Source of the DNA: Mycolicibacterium sp. HK-90
Lineage (GTDB): Bacteria; Actinomycetota; Actinomycetes; Mycobacteriales; Mycobacteriaceae
Assembly: GCF_030486405.1 (NCBI RefSeq)
Contig: NZ_CP129613.1
Coordinates: 744,001-808,000 of the forward strand
Direction of reading: 5' to 3'
DNA length: 64,000 nt
The notes below the pieces were generated by a model that did no database searches, had not been told where the DNA came from, and saw nothing but the letters and a program-made list of their open reading frames with translations. The translations under genes were made by a program, and so were the position numbers. Shown one piece after another: positions 1 to 8,134 of this stretch; within the stretch, counting starts at the first letter, position 1, and each line of letters starts with the position of its first letter.

Positions 1-2480
1 TCCTCGCTCACATCGACCGCGACGCCCTTGATGGTGCCGCCGGTGAACCGGCCCGGGTTCTGGTAGAGCGACGACACGTTGTCGCCGCTGTCGAACCCGA
101 CGCACAACCCGTCGCCGGCAAGCGTGAACTTGCCGATCTGGGCCCGCATCGGCCCTCTCGTCGCTTCCTTGCCGTCCACGTAAAGCACTGCGGTACCAGT
201 GGATTCGCCGAACTGGCCTTTGCCTTCGCGGATGAACTCCATGCCGAGCGCGTGCTTGCCCTCCGGCAACGGGCCCGAGACGAACACCTGTTCCGGCTTG
301 ATGCCCAGGAAGTTGTAGACGTAGTGCAGCTTGTTGTCCTTGATGAACAGGGCGTGCCCGCCGAAGCGCGAACCGTGGGCGAACAGCACGCCCTGTGCCT
401 CTTTGGTCATGTCCACGTCGGCGATGATCTTGTACGACCGGCCGCGGATGTTGGCCGCCACGCCCTCGGGCACCGGCGCGGTGTCCGGATAGTAGACATA
501 GCGATTGCGCGGCGGCTCGAACTGTGGCCGCTCGATGGTGATCATCTCGACCGCGGCGCGGTCATCGAGGGGCAGGACGTAGTTGTTCTTGGCCTCCTCG
601 TTCCACGCATCGATCAGCTCCTTGAGTTTCTCCGGATTCTGATCGGCGACGTTCTTGGCCTCGGAGCGATCCTCGTCGACGTGGAAGAGCTCCCACTTGT
701 CCTGATCGAAATGACCTTTTCCACTGATGGGCGCGTGCAGGGCCGACGCCTTCCAACCGTCCTGCCAGATACCGCGGGTGCCCAGCATCGCGTAGTACTG
801 ACGCTTCTTGGTGGTGGGGGCATCCGCACCGTCGAAGGAGTACCGCATCGACACGCCGTTGACCGGGTATTGCTTGATGCCGCGATATTCCTCCGGCATC
901 TCGATGCCCGCGACGTCGAGAATGGTCGGGACGACGTCGGTGGCGTGGTGGTACTGGTGGCGCACCTCACCCTTGGCCTTGATGCCCTTGGGCCAGTGGA
1001 TCACCATCGGGTCGCAGGTGCCGCCGGAGAACTGCGAGTAACGCTTGAACATCTGGAACGGTGTGGAGAACGCGACCGCCCAGCCGGTCGGATAGTGGTT
1101 GTAGGTGTCCGGTGTGCCGAGCCGGTCCAGCATCTTCATGTTCTCGGCGAGATCGTCCGGGTAGCCGTTGAAGAACTTGTTCTCATTGACCGAGCCGTTC
1201 GGTGACCCCTCACCGGAGGCGCCGTTGTCCGCGCAATAGAAGATGACGGTGTTGTCCAACTGACCGGTCTGGTCCAGGTAGTCGACCACCCGCCCGACTT
1301 GGGCGTCGGTGTATTCGGAGAAACCGGCGAACACCTCCGCCATCCGCGAAAACAACTTCTTCTCGTCCGGGCTCAGTGAATCCCACGGACGCACCGCGTC
1401 GGCCTCGGACGCCACGTCCTCGGGCATCGGGTTGATGGGGGTCAGCTGGGTGCCCTCGGGCAAGATGCCCTTGTCGACCATCCGGGCGAGCACCCATTCG
1501 CGGTAGGCCTCGTAGCCGTCATCGAACTTGCCCTTGTACTTTGCGGAATACTCCTCCGGGCTGTGGTGCGGCGCGTGGTTCGCGCCCGGGCAGAACCACA
1601 TGTACCAGGGCTTCGACGGGTTGCTGGACCGCTGGTCGCGCAGCATCCGGATAGCTTGATCGGCAAGGTCTTTCGACAGGTGGTAGCCCTGCTCAGGAGG
1701 GTACGGCTGCTCGATGAACCGGTTGTCCTCGGACAGGTCGGGATACCACTGGTTGGTTTCGCCGCCGAGGAAGCCGTAGAAGCGGTCGAAGCCCTTCTGT
1801 AGCGGCCACTCCGATTTGCTACCGCCGCTGGAGACGTCCTCTTCCGGGACGTTGTGGTCCTTGCCCACCCAGAAGGTGCTGTAGCCGTTATCTTGCAGGA
1901 CCTGTCCCACCGTCGCGCATTGCGCGGGCAGTCGTGCTGCCGCGCCCGGGAAGCCATCGGAGCCTTCGGTGATGCTGGCGAACCGGTTCACGTGGTGATT
2001 GCGCCCGGTCAGCATGCAGGATCGAGTGGGCGAGCACAGCGCTGTGGTGTGCCACTGCGAATAGGTGAGCCCGTTGTCGGCCAGTCGTTGCAGTGTCGGC
2101 ATGTTGATCCGGCCGCCATAGGGCGACCACGAGGCCATACCGGTGTCGTCGAACAGCACCACCAAAACATTGGGTGCCCCTTCGGGAGCGTGCTTGAGCT
2201 CGAAGGGCTTCCAATCCGGCTGCGAATCGCGAACGTCCAGTTCGATCTTGCCGTTGAAGCCTTCATTGATGCCGGTGCCGTAGTCCGGCGGGCCCGCATC
2301 CGCACTGGCGCCGCCGGTCTTGTTCGAATCGTCGCAGCCGGAGACCAATGCGCCGGCGGCGGCGACCCCGACTCCGGTGGCGGCGATGCCTCCCAGCATC
2401 GAGCGTCTCGACAGTTTGCCGCGCGGGGCGGGATCGGTTTCGGTCATGTCATCGTAGGTCGATTCCATGTCGATCGACAT
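1..2480 (-). CDS. Arylsulfatase, exported (3' end outside window)
   Basis: Type I sulfatase, predicted to hydrolyse sulfate esters. The C-x-P-x-R signature (CSPTR, about residue 148) holds the cysteine that becomes formylglycine, followed by the usual TGRN. An Asp pair (FDDTGM, before the signature) fits metal binding. The N-terminus has a twin-arginine-like LSRRSMLGG, a hydrophobic stretch and a lipobox-like LVSGC, so a Tat-exported lipoprotein is likely. About 826 codons are visible and the frame is open at the window edge; the large mycobacterial AtsA-type sulfatases are about 785-800 residues, so little is missing. Start is uncertain: ATGs at 2480, 2468 and 2447 are in frame and none has a strong ribosome binding site. 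It runs in the same direction as the MarR gene 149 bp upstream. Confidence 0.93.
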   Translation of the reverse strand, partial: MSIDMESTYDDMTETDPAPRGKLSRRSMLGGIAATGVGVAAAGALVSGCDDSNKTGGASADAGPPDYGTGINEGFNGKIELDVRDSQPDWKPFELKHAPEGAPNVLVVLFDDTGMASWSPYGGRINMPTLQRLADNGLTYSQWHTTALCSPTRSCMLTGRNHHVNRFASITEGSDGFPGAAARLPAQCATVGQVLQDNGYSTFWVGKDHNVPEEDVSSGGSKSEWPLQKGFDRFYGFLGGETNQWYPDLSEDNRFIEQPYPPEQGYHLSKDLADQAIRMLRDQRSSNPSKPWYMWFCPGANHAPHHSPEEYSAKYKGKFDDGYEAYREWVLARMVDKGILPEGTQLTPINPMPEDVASEADAVRPWDSLSPDEKKLFSRMAEVFAGFSEYTDAQVGRVVDYLDQTGQLDNTVIFYCADNGASGEGSPNGSVNENKFFNGYPDDLAENMKMLDRLGTPDTYNHYPTGWAVAFSTPFQMFKRYSQFSGGTCDPMVIHWPKGIKAKGEVRHQYHHATDVVPTILDVAGIEMPEEYRGIKQYPVNGVSMRYSFDGADAPTTKKRQYYAMLGTRGIWQDGWKASALHAPISGKGHFDQDKWELFHVDEDRSEAKNVADQNPEKLKELIDAWNEEAKNNYVLPLDDRAAVEMITIERPQFEPPRNRYVYYPDTAPVPEGVAANIRGRSYKIIADVDMTKEAQGVLFAHGSRFGGHALFIKDNKLHYVYNFLGIKPEQVFVSGPLPEGKHALGMEFIREGKGQFGESTGTAVLYVDGKEATRGPMRAQIGKFTLAGDGLCVGFDSGDNVSSLYQNPGRFTGGTIKGVAVDVSE

Positions 2481-2628
2481 TATTCCCGATTCACCGCGGT
2501 GTCCGGATAAATCGCCGCGCAAGTTGATAACACTCGACATCAGCTGTGGGCCAAGACATTTCCGGCCACCGGCCGGTGCCGAAATGCATCGGGCGGCCGA
2601 TCTGTCAATCGCCCGTTTCGGGTGAGGC

Positions 2629-3114
2629 CTAGAGCGGAATCGGCCGGTTCAGGTCGTCGTGATCGTCGTCGACGAGTAGCTCGTGGAAACTCCGCAAAGC
2701 CGACGCGCAGGCGGCCCGCTCGTCCGGGTCGAGCCGGTCGAGTACCCGTCCGAGCTCCCGGCGCCGCCGGGTGGTCACTTGCCGGACCAGTTTGCGACCG
2801 CGCTCGGTCAGGGCCAGCGTGACGACGCTGCGGTTGGCCGGGTCTGAGCCTCGGCTCAGATGGCCGGAGGCGTCCAGCCGGTCGGCCAGGCGCGTCACCG
2901 TCGAGCCCACCACTCCGAGCGCCTGAGCGCATTCCGTCGACGTCAACTTGCCGCGCTCCTGCAACACCAGCAAGAGCCGGAACTGTGGCAGCGAGATCTC
3001 CAGTTGGTCGACGCTACGCAGCGCCAGTCCCACCAGATCCCGGGTCGCCACTTCGAACGCCGACAGTTCATCGACGGGAGTTCGGGTCATCTCGTGCTGC
3101 TGCGCGCGGCCCAT
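2629..3114 (-). CDS. MarR family transcriptional regulator
   Basis: About 161 residues, the normal size for MarR. A winged-helix region is recognisable: LPQFRLLLVLQERG, then LTSTECAQALGVVGSTVTRL as recognition helices, then the wing SGHLSRGSDPANRSVVTLAL with the typical D-x-R-x-x-x-v-x-L pattern. I start at ATG 3114; the reading frame extends to 3210 but that N-terminus is Arg/Pro-rich and unlike the family, and ATG 3090 is also possible. It lies upstream of the sulfatase on the same strand, so it may regulate that gene or itself. Ligand unknown. Confidence 0.88.
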   Translation of the reverse strand: MGRAQQHEMTRTPVDELSAFEVATRDLVGLALRSVDQLEISLPQFRLLLVLQERGKLTSTECAQALGVVGSTVTRLADRLDASGHLSRGSDPANRSVVTLALTERGRKLVRQVTTRRRRELGRVLDRLDPDERAACASALRSFHELLVDDDHDDLNRPIPL

Positions 3115-3346
3115 CCGGTGAGTATCCCACGGTGCGGCCCTGATGGCGGGTGTCTTTGTCGTGGTGGCACCGTCAATTTGGGTCGGGCGGAGCGGCCGAC
3201 GGTGTCGCATTTGTATTGAAAATATTGTCAGCCAAGCTGATTCGGAGTGGCGGTTGCGTTCGGATTCGCGCCGAGATTGTGCTGAGGGTCGTTGCGTGTG
3301 CGACTTCGCGACCCTCGGCGCAGTCTCGCGAGCGGCGTCGCGCCCC
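3115..3346. promoter_or_regulatory. Intergenic region upstream of the MarR gene
   Basis: 232 bp between the MarR start and the TetR stop. It contains a strikingly AT-rich patch at about 3209-3232 with two direct TATTG repeats, which stands out in this G+C-rich DNA and is a reasonable place for the MarR promoter and autoregulatory site. I could not define convincing -35/-10 hexamers. The part next to the TetR stop holds the CG-rich repeat described at 3299-3332. Confidence 0.35.
3299..3332 (+). repeat. CG-rich intergenic repeat, copy A
   Basis: Starts TGCGAC, has an internal CGCGA and CTCG and ends GTCTCGCGAG. A 35-bp sequence at 5342-5376 on the opposite strand has the same beginning, middle and end with one indel and a few mismatches. 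The two copies face each other around the TetR-LLM gene pair. Likely a REP-like intergenic element; a chance similarity of CG-rich DNA is not excluded. Confidence 0.45.
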
Positions 3347-3979
3347 TCACTCGCCCGGCTGCGAAAGCAGTGCCACCACCGCGTCGGTCAGTGCCGTTCG
3401 GGCGATGTCGAGATCCGAGGTGAAGCCGATCTCGCGCTCGTTGCTCAGGCCCCGGATGGCGGCCGGGAGCAGGCAGCGAACCCGGTAGAGCTTGTCCGGG
3501 TCCAGGTCGAGCCCGTCCATCAGGTAGTCGAAGCCTTGAATCCAATCGAGTTCGCGGGCCGCGAAAGCGGCTGCCGTCCGCGGGTATTCGACGGCGATAT
3601 CGGAGCGGCGCGCCGGTAACGAGGTGCGCAGCGCGGTCAATGCCCGCCCCTCGGTGGTGTCCAGGTAGGTCCAGACGGAGTCGATCACCGTGGCCACCCG
3701 CTCCCGTATGGTGTCGCCCCGCGACGGCGGGGCAACGTGATCGGATACCCAACTGCGGGAATGGATCTCGGAGATCACCGCCACCCACAGCCCATCCAGG
3801 TCACCGAACTGGTGCTGCACCGTGCCCCAGGTGACGCCCGCGTCTTTGGCGATGCGATTCGCCGACACCGGCTCGCCACCGCTGTCGGCCAGACACTGGA
3901 TGGCGACGTCGAGCAGGCGCGCGCGGGTCTCCAGGCCGCGCTTGTTCAGTCGGGTACCCGCGGCCGACTGCGGGGCCAC
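3347..3979 (-). CDS. TetR family transcriptional regulator
   Basis: About 210 residues. The N-terminal HTH is clear: TRARLLDVAIQCLADSGGEP, then SANRIAKDAGVTWGTVQHQF, with the ligand-binding region after it. The frame stays open upstream into the LLM gene, but that part is a shadow of the neighbour; GTG 3979 gives a normal-sized TetR. A start nearer 4040 overlapping the LLM stop is possible and would mean translational coupling. It follows the LLM oxidoreductase on the same strand, a common regulator-enzyme pairing, so it may control the LLM gene. The ligand cannot be read from the sequence. Confidence 0.86.
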   Translation of the reverse strand: MAPQSAAGTRLNKRGLETRARLLDVAIQCLADSGGEPVSANRIAKDAGVTWGTVQHQFGDLDGLWVAVISEIHSRSWVSDHVAPPSRGDTIRERVATVIDSVWTYLDTTEGRALTALRTSLPARRSDIAVEYPRTAAAFAARELDWIQGFDYLMDGLDLDPDKLYRVRCLLPAAIRGLSNEREIGFTSDLDIARTALTDAVVALLSQPGE

Positions 3980-4041
3980 GTCGGGAACCGCGTCCCGCCA
4001 CTGCTCCTGAGCGCGGGCGGCCTGCGGGGATTCGCCCGCGT

Positions 4042-5157
4042 TCAGGCGAACTTCCCGGGGTTGGCTGCGACGGCTCGTCGCAGCGTCGGGCGATTGGCCC
4101 GGTACGCCCGCACGACGGGTTCGAGTTCCTGCGGGCTGGCCCCATGCATGATCACCGAGTGTGTGCCCAGGTCGTACTGCCGGGCGATGGTCTTCGCGCA
4201 GTCCTGCGGCGATCCCTTGGCCACCGAGTCCAGCCATTCGGCCGGGATCAACTCGGCGATCTGCTGCAGCGTCTCGAATGAGGCGCTGGCGTCGATCGGT
4301 CCCGCTGCGGCCGCGTCGCTGAACAGGTCGGTCTGCTTGATCCGCTCCCACACCGCGGGATCCCAGCCGTTGGCCGAGACCAGCACGTCCGCGTATGCCT
4401 GCAGATACGTCGCCAGCCGGCCGACGCCGCGACGCAGCTGATCCTCCTCTGGCAATGCGTCGGGAACCGTCGCCAGGCAGGCCCAGATGCGGACGCTGTC
4501 CGGATCGCGGCCCGCGCGCTCGGCCCCGCGGCGGACCGCCGCGACCGATACCTCCGTCGCGGCATCGGAGAAAAAGGTATGCAGCACAACGAAATCGGCG
4601 ATCTCGCCGGCGAGCTCCATCGTCTTCGGGCCGACCGCGACCAGGCCGATCGGCGGTCCCTCACCCAGGCCGTTCGCGTGGCGCAGGAACGGGAACTTCC
4701 CGGCCGGGCCATCGTGGTTCACGATCATCTCGCCGGCCCACAGGCGGCGCAGGATGCCGAAGAAGTCGCGCAGCCGGGCCTCGGTCACCACCGGGAGGTT
4801 CATCGCCTGCCAGTACGCCGCCATCCCGCGACCGAACGCCATCGCGAACCGGCCTTCCGTCAGCGCGTGCATCGTGGACCCGATCGTCGCGGTGACGGTG
4901 GGGTGGCGGGTGTGGTGGTTGGTCGACGGCGCGATCCCCAGCTTGGTGCTGCAGCCGGCCAGCGCGCCCGAGAGCACCGCCGGGTCCTTCACCGTGAACC
5001 GCTCACCGATGTGGCAGGAACCCAGTCCCAGCGCCTCGGCGGCACGCGCCTCGGGCAGGACCACCCGGACATCCGCGGGGTGCCGGGTCACCGCGTAGTA
5101 GCCGAGCTCGCGGAGCTGGTCTTCGGGGTTCGACGATGTGGTGACCGGCGTCGTCAA
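4042..5157 (-). CDS. LLM class F420-dependent oxidoreductase
   Basis: About 371 residues of a luciferase-like TIM barrel using F420. Recognisable parts are VVLPEARAAEALGLGSCHIGERF near the N-terminus, the STNHHTRHPTVTA segment, the TEGRFAMAFGRG loop (cofactor-binding region of this superfamily) and a C-terminal helical segment. I start at TTG 5157, preceded by an AAAGG-type ribosome binding site about 7 nt upstream. An in-frame TTG at 5217 is rejected because it lies exactly on a TTGACA hexamer that looks like a -35 box. The substrate is unknown. The TetR gene immediately downstream is the likely partner. Confidence 0.9.
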   Translation of the reverse strand: MTTPVTTSSNPEDQLRELGYYAVTRHPADVRVVLPEARAAEALGLGSCHIGERFTVKDPAVLSGALAGCSTKLGIAPSTNHHTRHPTVTATIGSTMHALTEGRFAMAFGRGMAAYWQAMNLPVVTEARLRDFFGILRRLWAGEMIVNHDGPAGKFPFLRHANGLGEGPPIGLVAVGPKTMELAGEIADFVVLHTFFSDAATEVSVAAVRRGAERAGRDPDSVRIWACLATVPDALPEEDQLRRGVGRLATYLQAYADVLVSANGWDPAVWERIKQTDLFSDAAAAGPIDASASFETLQQIAELIPAEWLDSVAKGSPQDCAKTIARQYDLGTHSVIMHGASPQELEPVVRAYRANRPTLRRAVAANPGKFA

Positions 5158-5179
5158 TGGGGTGCCTTTCGCTCCGTGA

Positions 5180-5217
5180 ACGCTTAGCACCTTTAACCAT
5201 CTACCGGTAATTGTCAA
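5180..5217 (-). promoter_or_regulatory. Possible promoter/operator of the LLM-TetR operon
   Basis: On the minus strand TTGACA reads from 5217 to 5212, a perfect -35 hexamer, with a weak TAAAGG about 16 nt downstream as a possible -10. The spacer carries the palindrome ACCGGT, which could be part of an operator. Supports a translation start at 5157 rather than 5217. Confidence 0.4.
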
Positions 5218-5341
5218 TGAGGGTTCTCAATGAATGGGGCGGGGATGGCGAAGCGCACGATCGAGAAGCGAATCGGGCGTGGACGATGTAGAAACTGATG
5301 CGCAGTGAATGTCGCCCGCTCCTTTGGCGCCGCCAGTGACT

Positions 5342-5376
5342 CTCGCGAGACGCGCGCGAGCCTCGCGAGTGTCGCA
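5342..5376 (-). repeat. CG-rich intergenic repeat, copy B
   Basis: Reverse-strand relative of the element at 3299-3332: read on the minus strand it starts TGCGAC, continues with CGCGA and CTCG and ends GTCTCGCGAG. It also contains the palindrome TCTCGCGAGA. Lies in otherwise empty DNA. Confidence 0.45.
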
Positions 5377-5724
5377 GCCCAGCTTGCGTTAGTTGGTCGC
5401 GGTGGACTGGGCGCGTCTATGGCGGTCGTCGCCAGCAACGTTGGCGAGGCAGCTCGTGTAACGCGCCATTGGCGGCTGGCGGCCAGAGTGCAGCTCTACC
5501 TGCTGTAACAACGCGCTTTGAAGGTGGTTGGTGACACTGTGGACGGGGGCCGAGCCTGTGTACTCGGCTTGGAAGCTTCCTCAGACTGCATTTGGTGCTG
5601 CCGGACAGGATCGCACCCTTGGTGGGTTTTGGCTTAGATCGACTGTTGCGCAGCACGTTATGCCAACAGCTGCGAATGATTGAGACCCGCTGGCTAGGAT
5701 CATCTGCTCGCCGACCGGTCGTTA

Positions 5725-5761
5725 GACCTCGGCCTCAAGCCAGATTGGCGAGGCCGAGGTC
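5725..5761 (-). terminator. Hairpin downstream of the HIRAN gene
   Basis: Perfect 12-bp inverted repeat GACCTCGGCCTC / GAGGCCGAGGTC, with a further GCC/GGC pairing inside the 13-nt loop. About 107 bp after the stop codon of the HIRAN protein. No long T-run follows, so it may be an intrinsic terminator of the mycobacterial U-poor type or an RNA stability element. Confidence 0.6.
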
Positions 5762-5867
5762 ATTCGACTAGAGCACAGACCTTACGGTCATCCCCAACGC
5801 TGGTGCCGAAGCCGTTTGTTTCACCGGCCGCATCGGAGTGCACTCGCTCCATTGTAAGGGATCCCTG

Positions 5868-6632
5868 TCAGCTAATTGATGGCCACACGCCGCCCGTGAA
5901 CACGGGCATCCCCGAGGGGACTCGTCCTGAGATCCGTACCAGAAGACGGGCATGCCAAGGTGCACGCAGGTTGTTCTGCAGCAACTCGACGTTGCCGCCT
6001 CCTCCGCGTATCGCTCTGGCGTAGTCGACGAGCAGGTCAGGTACCCAGCCGACAGCATCCCCGTCGGAAGTCTTTAGCAGAAGAGCCCGCGAATTTGCCT
6101 CGTTGGTGACATCGTCGCCGAGTAGTAGCTTATCGCCCGGGTGCAGCGAGTTCGCGGCATCTTCGGTACCGTAGTCGCGAAGCGCGTATCTCACTCCACG
6201 AGCCAAAAAAATCGCTTCGGTAGCGCCGTCCGATGCAATGGCGGGCGCTTCGACGATATGGACGCTGTCTCCCTTATTTCCGCCTCCGCTGCGGCTGAGA
6301 ATGTCCAGGGTCGACGCTTCTGGTTTCAGGCCTAGCCAACTGATGTATTCGGGAAAGTCCGGTCGCTTGCGGTCCATCGCTCGTAGTTCGAAGAATGGCC
6401 ATAGCCGCGTAGATATATAGACGCTGTTGAAATCTGGGAATCCAATGAACGGCCGAAACCCCTCGACAGTGCTAACGCCGTCGAGGTATTGAAATTGGTA
6501 ATCCGTGGGCCCGAAGCTATCCAGGACCGCGACCGGCGCAATGGCACGCCTGAGTCGGTTGCGCCATGTAATCGCAAAACGACGTGTTGTGCGGGTGTTG
6601 TTCGGGGTAAGCAGCTCAGCTGAGGACATCAA
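5868..6632 (-). CDS. HipA N-domain-like + HIRAN-like protein, partner of the kinase
   Basis: 254 residues, two parts by my reading. Residues about 40-140 resemble the N-terminal subdomain of HipA-type kinases: an aromatic strand YQFQYLDGV, then GFRPFIGFPDF, LWPFFELRAM, RPDFPEYISWLGL and ILSRSGGG. Residues about 165-215 resemble a HIRAN domain: LHPGDKLLLGDD, EANSRALLLKT and GDAVGWVPDLLV. The start overlaps the end of the upstream kinase by 17 bp, so the two are co-translated. A separate N-subdomain next to a kinase recalls the HipS/HipT split of HipBST, where HipS acts as antitoxin; the HIRAN part might bind DNA ends. The function is an inference and no HipB-type HTH gene is present. Confidence 0.62.
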   Translation of the reverse strand: MMSSAELLTPNNTRTTRRFAITWRNRLRRAIAPVAVLDSFGPTDYQFQYLDGVSTVEGFRPFIGFPDFNSVYISTRLWPFFELRAMDRKRPDFPEYISWLGLKPEASTLDILSRSGGGNKGDSVHIVEAPAIASDGATEAIFLARGVRYALRDYGTEDAANSLHPGDKLLLGDDVTNEANSRALLLKTSDGDAVGWVPDLLVDYARAIRGGGGNVELLQNNLRAPWHARLLVRISGRVPSGMPVFTGGVWPSIS

Positions 6633-7620
6633 GCAACCTCCCTCGGTTAACCATGACCAACTCCACGGTGAAGCGGCGGGCGACGTCGCTGAGATCCGGT
6701 GCGGCCGCGACGACGTCGTCTACGGAATCACACTCCACTGACATTATGCGGTCACGCCAAAAGTCGCGTGTCTCCGAAGGGCACAGAGCGGCGGCGGCAC
6801 CTGCAAGGTCGACGAGAGTCTGCCAGCGCGTTCCCGCGCGGTGTTCGAAGCGACGGGCACGCCCTCGGAGTGCCCATCCGGCGATGGTGCCATTCGCGCC
6901 TGCTAACAATTCGCCCCGCTTCTCGTCGGTTAGCGTGAACCCAAGGCTGGCGGCATGATCGAATGATGGACACAAGGCGTCGCGCCCAGGACCACCGGGC
7001 GGCGGCACCAGTACGGCCCAATTGCGATCGTGACGGTCGCCATGGGCGATCAGGGCATCGAAGATCAAGTAGCCCGTGAAAGTATCGAACGCGTTGAAAC
7101 CGGCTGGCAACGTCGTCGCTTCCGGCGGCGCCGTGAACCGTTCGAGTGCCCGGCGGATGTTTTCGACGTTGTATCCGATGTGTTCCGCGTCGTTGGGTTC
7201 GTAGTCTGCGACAACCTCGGGCATCAGCACCTGGCCGAGTTGCAATTCCCAGTCTGGTAGCCGGGCGTCCTCGACCAAGGCGCCTGGTGCATGGTCCCGA
7301 TCGGCTAGCTCCACTCTCGCTGCTGGAACTCCGAGCAGCCTCGCGAACTCGCAGCCAAGCTTCTCCGCAATATCCTCGCGCACAGATCGGTCGCGCGAAG
7401 GGCGCGCTGGTTTGAACAACCATGTGCGTTCACGCGACTGATGCCGCAGCCAGTCGTGCGAATGTTGACCCTGATTCTCAATTCCGGCTGTCGCCCAGTC
7501 GTCGACGGGTTCGACTGACCAGAACGCGACCATGAGGGTCATTGTGGCGTAGACAGTGCCTGGTGCGACAACTTGGCCAGCTGCAGCGAACGGGAGCTGT
7601 GAAGTGGCTCCGTCCAGCAC
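6616..7620 (-). CDS. HipA-like serine/threonine kinase (HipT-like)
   Basis: 334 residues. Kinase motifs are clear: TWLFKPAR (ATP-binding Lys, about residue 68), the catalytic loop AHGDRHDRNWAVL (His-Gly-Asp...Asn, about residue 190) and the metal-binding SFDHAASLG (about 215). No N-terminal HipA subdomain is fused; a similar segment sits in the downstream gene instead. The start is GTG 7620; in-frame ATGs at 7542 and 7533 are alternatives. HipA-family kinases phosphorylate targets such as aminoacyl-tRNA synthetases and stop growth. Base use looks less G+C-rich than the neighbours, and the gene pair lies next to the 3' end of a tRNA gene, so horizontal acquisition is likely. Confidence 0.78.
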   Translation of the reverse strand: MLDGATSQLPFAAAGQVVAPGTVYATMTLMVAFWSVEPVDDWATAGIENQGQHSHDWLRHQSRERTWLFKPARPSRDRSVREDIAEKLGCEFARLLGVPAARVELADRDHAPGALVEDARLPDWELQLGQVLMPEVVADYEPNDAEHIGYNVENIRRALERFTAPPEATTLPAGFNAFDTFTGYLIFDALIAHGDRHDRNWAVLVPPPGGPGRDALCPSFDHAASLGFTLTDEKRGELLAGANGTIAGWALRGRARRFEHRAGTRWQTLVDLAGAAAALCPSETRDFWRDRIMSVECDSVDDVVAAAPDLSDVARRFTVELVMVNRGRLLDVLS

Positions 7621-7699
7621 AGTCAGATGAAAGTTAACAATCTTGCTGTGAATGTCTCCGGCAAGCGCTAGGTAAGGCCTGCTACGTCGAGCCTGGGTA

Positions 7700-7773
7700 T
7701 GGAGCCGATGACGGGAATCGAACCCGCGTATTCAGCTTGGGAAGCTGATGTTCTGCCATTGAACTACATCGGC
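7700..7773 (-). tRNA. tRNA-Gly (anticodon CCC)
   Basis: A full cloverleaf can be drawn on the minus strand: acceptor GCCGATG / CATCGGC, T arm with GGTTCGATTCC, and an anticodon stem TCAGC / GCTGA around loop TTCCCAA, giving anticodon CCC (reads GGG). The discriminator T and CCA are encoded (7700-7703). The 3' end faces the kinase/HIRAN segment, the side at which tRNA-targeting integrases insert. Confidence 0.95.
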
Positions 7774-8134
7774 ATTGCTGCTGACGAAGGATAGCAAGCC
7801 GGGCCGACCGTGTGTGAGGCGGTGTGAGGATCGCCCCGCGAGTCTAAGAAATTGACGCCGGCGGTCTTGCGGACCGGTGCGAGCCGGGTGGCGAAGGTAG
7901 TCGGCGCTGGTGACGCACGGTTGCCCAGTGCGGACCCGGCGGTCTGGTGGCCATGGCGAAATATATGACCCCAGAACATGATTGCCGTCATCAGCCCACC
8001 CTGAGAGTCGCGTAAAAGCTCGGGCCGAAGTTCTCAGGAGCGCTCTCTACCGTCGTTTGCACGGGGCTCCATCCGGTGCTGAATGGAGCGAACAGGCCCG
8101 CACGATGGGCCGAATCAACCGAGGGATTCAACCA

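Larger units (their letters stand above)
5218..5867. other. 650-bp gene-poor segment at the island end
   Basis: No open frame here looks like a real protein. Base composition looks less G+C-rich than the flanks. It contains the inverted repeat copy B at 5342-5376 and a strong hairpin at 5725-5761. I looked for a duplicate of the tRNA-Gly 3' end (an attachment site) and for integrase remnants and saw neither. Probably the non-coding end of the acquired segment that carries the kinase/HIRAN pair. Confidence 0.5.

Noticed and set aside
5305..5508. Small plus-strand open frame of 67 codons in the gene-poor segment
   Set aside because: No ribosome binding site, odd composition, and it runs through the CG-rich repeat; not supported as a gene.
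5218..5867. Attachment-site duplicate of the tRNA-Gly 3' end
   Set aside because: I searched by eye for the 3' sequence GGTTCGATTCCCGTCATCGG and its reverse complement in this segment and found no copy.
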